Below are positions 60,396 through 64,000 of a stretch of 64,000 nucleotides of DNA, in pieces; the stretch's first letter is position 1, and each line of letters begins with the position of its first letter. Both the position numbers and the translations under genes were made by a program. The notes under the pieces are model-generated. The model was not told the origin of the DNA. It did not search any database and saw nothing but the letters and a program-made list of their open reading frames with translations. The DNA is from JAKQIM01 sp964633225 (lineage in GTDB: Bacteria > Chloroflexota > Anaerolineae > Anaerolineales > UBA4823): positions 1 to 64,000 of the forward strand of contig CAZWFQ010000010.1 of NCBI GenBank assembly GCA_964633225.1. Direction: 5' to 3'.

Positions 60396-60427
60396 AATAC
60401 ACATTAGATAATTATCTAATGTGTATT
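60396..60427. promoter_or_regulatory. 32-bp perfect palindrome, candidate operator
   Basis: AATACACATTAGATAA followed directly by its reverse complement, no spacer. On minus a TATAAT box overlaps its upstream edge (positions 60425-60430) with a loose -35 about 15-16 bp further up, so the palindrome covers the expected transcription start of the small gene plus exporter operon. The TTAGATAATTATCTAA core is like MarR- or TetR-family operators. No regulator gene of that kind is in the window. Confidence 0.75.
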
Positions 60428-60447
60428 ATACCTTAAATCCCTTAAAA

Positions 60448-60491
60448 GCAAATGATGAAGCTGCATGTTGCGGTGCAGCTTCATCATTTGC
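60448..60491 (-). terminator. Rho-independent terminator after DUF1015 gene
   Basis: Arms 60448-60465 and 60474-60491 are 18-bp perfect complements (GCAAATGATGAAGCTGCA), 8-nt loop, followed on minus by TTTTAAG. About 20 bp after the stop codon. Confidence 0.88.
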
Positions 60492-60510
60492 TTATCAGAA
60501 ACAGACAAGA

Positions 60511-61830
60511 TCAAACGATCTTGCGGCACTCCATATAGAAGCGCTTTTCGTGGGCCTCACCCATCGAGAAAGTTTTGCGCGGCAAAGCGCCATCCAGGAT
60601 CACGGTCTTGAACAGGTCGCTTTTGTGCATACCGGGCAGGTAAAAGCCGATGTTGTCCGCCTGGGCGCCCAGGCTGCAGAGCACATCTTCGCCGTGGACA
60701 TAATCAATTTTCTCAGCGCCACCGGCCTTCATGAAGCCATCCAAGAAGGCCTGCAGGGTGCCAACCGGCAGGTTGAACGAGGGCATGGCAACGCGCGCCA
60801 CGCCAAAGCCCTGTGGGGTGACCACGCCAATGACCTGCGAGCTGCCAAAGCTGTTATTGACCGTAGCAAGCATGGCTGCCCGGTCTTTGCTGGGGGTAAA
60901 GGTGAAGTGAGCATCGCTGTAGTAAGATTTCATCTCAGCAAAGATGTCTTTCTTCAGCCCAAATAAGACACGGTGGATGGGTTCGAACTCCAGGCCGGTG
61001 TCGTGCACATTCTCAACCTCTACCAGGGCATAGCGAGCAGGGTGGTTCATGCCCACCTGCGGCTTGATCTTTTCCCAGATGGCCTTGGCAGTGGCGAGGG
61101 AATGGTTGCCATCGCCCATGGCAAAGAGCAGCACGCTGTGTTTATCATCCACGCCGTATTTGCTGGCAAAGGTGCGCGGCTGTGCCAGCGCTTCGAGCGC
61201 CTGGATCACGCCATCTTCCAGGGCGGGATCATCCACCAGGCAGCCGGTCAAATGGCCCGAACCAGCCATCAGGTCAAAGTCATACAGCGGTTTGAGTTTC
61301 GCCTTGTTTTGCTTCAGCGGCTCGATGACAGTGTGCTTGGGGTCGTCAATCAACACCAGGATATGCGGCAGCTCCAACGGCGCGCCCTGGCGGATGCGCA
61401 TGCGCGGGGGCAGACGTTCAACAATCGTACCCTCGGTGGCGCGGATCAATGACTGCGAGCCCTTGCTGTAGTCATAGCACTCCAGGTCCAGTGCCAACAC
61501 CAGGCCCTTGCGCTGCTTGCCATCCACTGTCCGTTCGACGTACACCATGCCCTCATGCGGAACCAGCAAGCCCTCATCCAGGTATTTGCGCATCGAAGCC
61601 TGGATGGACTGGATGCGCACATCTGCCCCTGGCTCTTCCAGGTACACCTCAGGGAAGATCAGGTTGAGGGTGGATGGGGCATCACCGACCAACTGTGCGG
61701 TCTGCTCCCAATATTCGGGCTGAGAGGTGAACTGGTCGCAGGCGATGACCGCCCACTTCCCCAGGTCGCTGCCAGCACGAGGTAAATACACCTGTGGGAT
61801 CTGTACGCCGATGGAATGAACTATTTTCAT
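60511..61830 (-). CDS. DUF1015-family protein
   Basis: 439 residues from MKIVHSIGVQIPQVYLPRAG, GGAGG 4 nt upstream. It has the DUF1015 layout: AVIACDQFTSQPEYWEQT, YVERTVDGKQRKGLVLAL, LVLIDDPKHTVIEPL, MGDGNHSLATAKAIWE and HDTGLEFEPIHRVLF. The family is a soluble protein often found with amino acid-metabolism genes; its activity is not established. It stands alone, closed by a terminator. Confidence 0.85.
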   Translation of the reverse strand: MKIVHSIGVQIPQVYLPRAGSDLGKWAVIACDQFTSQPEYWEQTAQLVGDAPSTLNLIFPEVYLEEPGADVRIQSIQASMRKYLDEGLLVPHEGMVYVERTVDGKQRKGLVLALDLECYDYSKGSQSLIRATEGTIVERLPPRMRIRQGAPLELPHILVLIDDPKHTVIEPLKQNKAKLKPLYDFDLMAGSGHLTGCLVDDPALEDGVIQALEALAQPRTFASKYGVDDKHSVLLFAMGDGNHSLATAKAIWEKIKPQVGMNHPARYALVEVENVHDTGLEFEPIHRVLFGLKKDIFAEMKSYYSDAHFTFTPSKDRAAMLATVNNSFGSSQVIGVVTPQGFGVARVAMPSFNLPVGTLQAFLDGFMKAGGAEKIDYVHGEDVLCSLGAQADNIGFYLPGMHKSDLFKTVILDGALPRKTFSMGEAHEKRFYMECRKIV

Positions 61831-61897
61831 ACGCCTCCTTGTAATTGACACGTACTCTGGATCAATAACCCAATTATAAGTTCTTTTTGAGCGCCCA

Positions 61898-62662
61898 TCA
61901 ATCCAGCATGCGCTCTGCCAGCCAACGCGAGAGCTTGCGCAGCCAGGTAATGCGGCCGCGCAATTGGTAACGCAGGTAGCCATGCGGCAGGCAGCGGCGA
62001 AACAACCACAGGTAAAGCGCCGTGCCCAGCCAATAACCCAGCAAGGCCAGGGCGGCGCCTGCCACCACCAGCACTGCCGCCAGCAGCATCTGCTTTTCCC
62101 AATAACCGACCGATAAAGCCAGTCCTCCATATAACACCAGGGCCGGCAGCAAGATGCGCAAGGCAACCCCAACCCCAGCCTGGAGGCTGCGCCGAGAGAC
62201 GGGAATGGTGCAGTCTTTGCTATTGACCCACAAGGTCCGGGCGTGGTGAAAATCCTGCAGGTAATACTCAAATTCGCGCTGCCGCCCCAGGAAGAGCGCT
62301 TCGTAATCCTGGATCTCAGCCCGGATATCCAGCATGTTCCAGGGCCAGTTTGCGCCGCCCAAGAAATGCCCCGGGAAGGCCTGCTGGCGCAGATCTTCCA
62401 TAATAGCTGCCAAAATCTGGTAATCGAAGACAGGGCCCCTGGCATGCGGGTCAAAGAGCGAAGTAAAGGCCGCCTTCTGGCGGAAAGCGGGCCAATCCTT
62501 GCCCATCTCGTTCTTCAGGCGGGCCTCATGCTTGCCAAAAGAAAGCACGCGCAAAAGCTCTGGGTCATAAGCCAGGCGGTTGTCATGCTGGATCTGTTCT
62601 GCCCCCTGGAGGCCATAGGAGACTGTTTGCGGGGTGATGTGGAGAAGAACGGTAGGCGGCAT
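61898..62662 (-). CDS. Conserved hypothetical protein with two or three membrane segments
   Basis: 254 residues. A soluble N-terminal half (VSYGLQGAEQIQHDNRLAYDPELLRVLSF, with a pattern like nucleic-acid or ligand-facing surfaces), then hydrophobic segments at about 166-182 and 190-218, and a basic C-terminus (RYQLRGRITWLRKLSRWLAERM). I do not recognise a family. It starts 7 bp downstream of the YigZ gene's stop codon. Confidence 0.65.
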   Translation of the reverse strand: MPPTVLLHITPQTVSYGLQGAEQIQHDNRLAYDPELLRVLSFGKHEARLKNEMGKDWPAFRQKAAFTSLFDPHARGPVFDYQILAAIMEDLRQQAFPGHFLGGANWPWNMLDIRAEIQDYEALFLGRQREFEYYLQDFHHARTLWVNSKDCTIPVSRRSLQAGVGVALRILLPALVLYGGLALSVGYWEKQMLLAAVLVVAGAALALLGYWLGTALYLWLFRRCLPHGYLRYQLRGRITWLRKLSRWLAERMLD

Positions 62663-62669
62663 GAGGGTA

Positions 62670-63302
62670 TTATACTGGCATCAAGACTTCTTGAGTTTCA
62701 ATGATCTCTGCCTGCAGGGCGCCATTGCTCAACTCCAACAAGGCCTGCTGGAAAGGCGCCAGGTGCTCGACGGCGAAGCGGGCGGTAAGGGTGACATCAG
62801 CGGCAAAGGTTTCGTCTAAAATCTCGCCGTGGTGGGCAGCCGCCAGCCGGCGGATGCGCTCGACCAGGTTATAGGGGAAGGCCAGCATCACCGTATGCGT
62901 GAGCACCTTTTCGGCGCGCGGGGCGGCTTCAACCACCAGGCGCACAGCATCCGAATAGGCCCGCACCAGCCCGCCGGTGCCCAGCTTGGTGCCGCCGAAG
63001 TAGCGCGTCACCACCACAGCGGCATCGCCCAGGCCGCTGCCGCGCAGCACCGCCAGGGCGGGCCGGCCCGCCGTGCCAGAGGGCTCACCGGCATCGGTGC
63101 AGTGGGCCGTGACCGAGTCGCCGTATCCCACCAGGTAAGCGGGCACATTGTGGCTGGCATCGGCAAACTCGGCTTTGATGCGGGCAACGAAGGCCCTGGC
63201 ATCTTCCACGCTGAAGACGGGGGCCAGGGTGGCAATGAAGCGCGAGTTCGACACCATCAACTCGCGCCGGATTTCTTGGGCGGGGACAGGGTAACGTGCC
63301 AT
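62670..63302 (-). CDS. YigZ/IMPACT-family protein
   Basis: 210 residues from MARYPVPAQEIRRELMV. UPF0029/IMPACT N-domain marks: VSNSRFIATLAPVFSVEDARAF, HNVPAYLVG, DAGEPSGTAGRPALAVL, VVVTRYFGGTKLGTGGLVRAY. A C-terminal ferredoxin-like domain follows. The family may regulate translation initiation in eukaryotes; bacterial role unclear. The gene is followed closely by the membrane protein gene. Confidence 0.93.
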   Translation of the reverse strand: MARYPVPAQEIRRELMVSNSRFIATLAPVFSVEDARAFVARIKAEFADASHNVPAYLVGYGDSVTAHCTDAGEPSGTAGRPALAVLRGSGLGDAAVVVTRYFGGTKLGTGGLVRAYSDAVRLVVEAAPRAEKVLTHTVMLAFPYNLVERIRRLAAAHHGEILDETFAADVTLTARFAVEHLAPFQQALLELSNGALQAEIIETQEVLMPV

Positions 63303-63377
63303 AGCAAATGTATTGTACTTGAGATTGAGAGGAATCAGAGAGGTATAATGGGCGCATTGATACAGGAGGGCTAAACC

Positions 63378-64000
63378 ATGTCTCAATCCACAACACCCAC
63401 TCCCCATTCATCCCGGCGTGGAGAGATCGTACTGCTCATCCTTGGCTTACTGGGCTTCCTGCTCTTTTTTACCCAGTACGACCGGGCTTTCCCACAGGGT
63501 GCGCTGGACCTGAAGCTCTCGCGTGCCCAGGTGGCGGCCTTAGCGGAAGAAACCCTGGCTGCCTACGGCGTGGATTCCCAGGCTTACCAGTCGGTGCTGA
63601 CGTTTGGGCAAAATTCCAGTGCCTCAACCTACCTGCAAAACACACTGGGCATTCCCGAGACGAACCGCCGTATCCTGGCTGAAAATCTGCCGATCTGGAA
63701 CTGGCGTATGCGCTGGTTCAAGCCGCTGGAAAAGGAAGAATACAGCCTATACCTCTCACCGGCTGGGGAGGTGGTTGGCTTCCAGCATTCCATTCTAGAG
63801 TCAGATCCTGGGGCAGCGTTGGATCCGGAACAGGCCCGCCAGGCGGCTGAAGCCTACCTGGTCAGCTTGGGCTGGGAGTTGGATGATTGGGAGGAGGTGA
63901 CCGCATCCTCCAACGAGCAGCCCGGTGGGCGCGTCGACCATACTTTTCAATGGAAGAAACTCGATTTCAAAGCTGGCGAGGCCGAGCTGCGCTTGAGCGT
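63378..64000 (+). CDS. Membrane protein, N-terminal part; possibly CPBP-type intramembrane protease
   Basis: About 207 residues to the window edge; AGGAGGG 8 nt before the ATG. Starts MSQSTTPTPHSSRRGE, one hydrophobic segment (about 17-32), then an extracytoplasmic region with ALAEETLAAYGVDSQAY, TYLQNTLGIPETNRRIL, WNWRMRWFKPLEKEEYSLYL and ARQAAEAYLVSLGWEL. This leading region resembles the long N-terminus of some CPBP-family glutamic intramembrane proteases, whose catalytic part would lie beyond the window. Assignment is tentative. Confidence 0.6.
   Translation, partial: MSQSTTPTPHSSRRGEIVLLILGLLGFLLFFTQYDRAFPQGALDLKLSRAQVAALAEETLAAYGVDSQAYQSVLTFGQNSSASTYLQNTLGIPETNRRILAENLPIWNWRMRWFKPLEKEEYSLYLSPAGEVVGFQHSILESDPGAALDPEQARQAAEAYLVSLGWELDDWEEVTASSNEQPGGRVDHTFQWKKLDFKAGEAELRLS

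Noticed and set aside
1..64000. CRISPR arrays, prophage, complete insertion sequences, rRNA, riboswitches
   Set aside because: No regularly spaced direct repeats, no integrase or phage structural genes, no intact transposase, and no recognisable rRNA or riboswitch sequence was seen.

Overview
The window is about 58% GC and densely coded. It looks like a chromosomal piece of a Chloroflexota bacterium, probably Anaerolineae; that placement is an inference. It rests on many lipoproteins and membrane proteins with Thr-Pro-rich linkers after the signal or membrane segment, tandem TPR proteins, a BMP-type nucleoside ABC operon, a PBP2a-like lipoprotein transpeptidase and a HrcA/CIRCE-controlled groESL. 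There is no prophage, CRISPR array, rRNA or intact insertion sequence. One run of 100 N (26379-26478) is a scaffold gap.

Layout. 1-3300 (minus): groEL start, groES with sigma-A promoter and CIRCE, two tandem membrane-anchored TPR proteins. 3450-4007: META-domain lipoprotein, tRNA-Arg(GCG), bidirectional terminator. 4007-13074 (minus): lipoprotein, degenerate histidine kinase, CitE-like lyase, HPt protein, a 1388-residue hybrid kinase with a duplicated N-terminal module, DUF389-SH3 protein, HAD phosphatase. 13116-19228 (plus): two BMP-type binding lipoproteins, two permeases and a double ATPase, facing a glmU-corC-cdd operon (19285-22420). 22461-24000: palindromic repeat, tRNA-Gln, REC/roadblock-like regulator. 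24057-30822 (minus): ECF sigma factor, two peptide-binding proteins, oppD and oppF, with no permease genes. 30893-35458 (minus): rsgA, a decayed RAYT transposase, PBP, maf, small hypothetical.

35501-39199 is a plus-strand run (EthD-like, YbaK, M23, atypical SDR, DinB, AAC(3)-like) meeting lysS/greA (minus) at a 23-bp perfect hairpin. 41485-42228 is a PIG-L deacetylase. 42329-49377 (plus) holds a Thr/Pro stalk protein, three tandem M42 aminopeptidases, a family 1 solute-binding protein, a LysM-M23 protein and a nitroreductase. 49460-52125 is pmbA/tldD. 52241-56188 encodes a single polypeptide joining a transglutaminase-like domain to a complete UvrA. 56365-60385 is a heterodimeric ABC exporter with a small leader gene behind a 32-bp perfect palindrome. 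60511-63302 holds a DUF1015 protein, an unknown membrane protein and a YigZ protein. A partial membrane protein runs off the end.

Themes. Nucleoside uptake and salvage (BMP transporter plus cdd), peptide capture and breakdown (Opp components, M42 trio), envelope building (glmU, PBP, two M23 proteins) and signalling proteins whose outputs are not encoded here. The most unusual objects are the transglutaminase-UvrA fusion, the dispersed ACCGCAGAGACRCAG palindromic repeat family together with a RAYT remnant, the operator-like palindrome at 60396, and an SDR that has lost its catalytic tyrosine.
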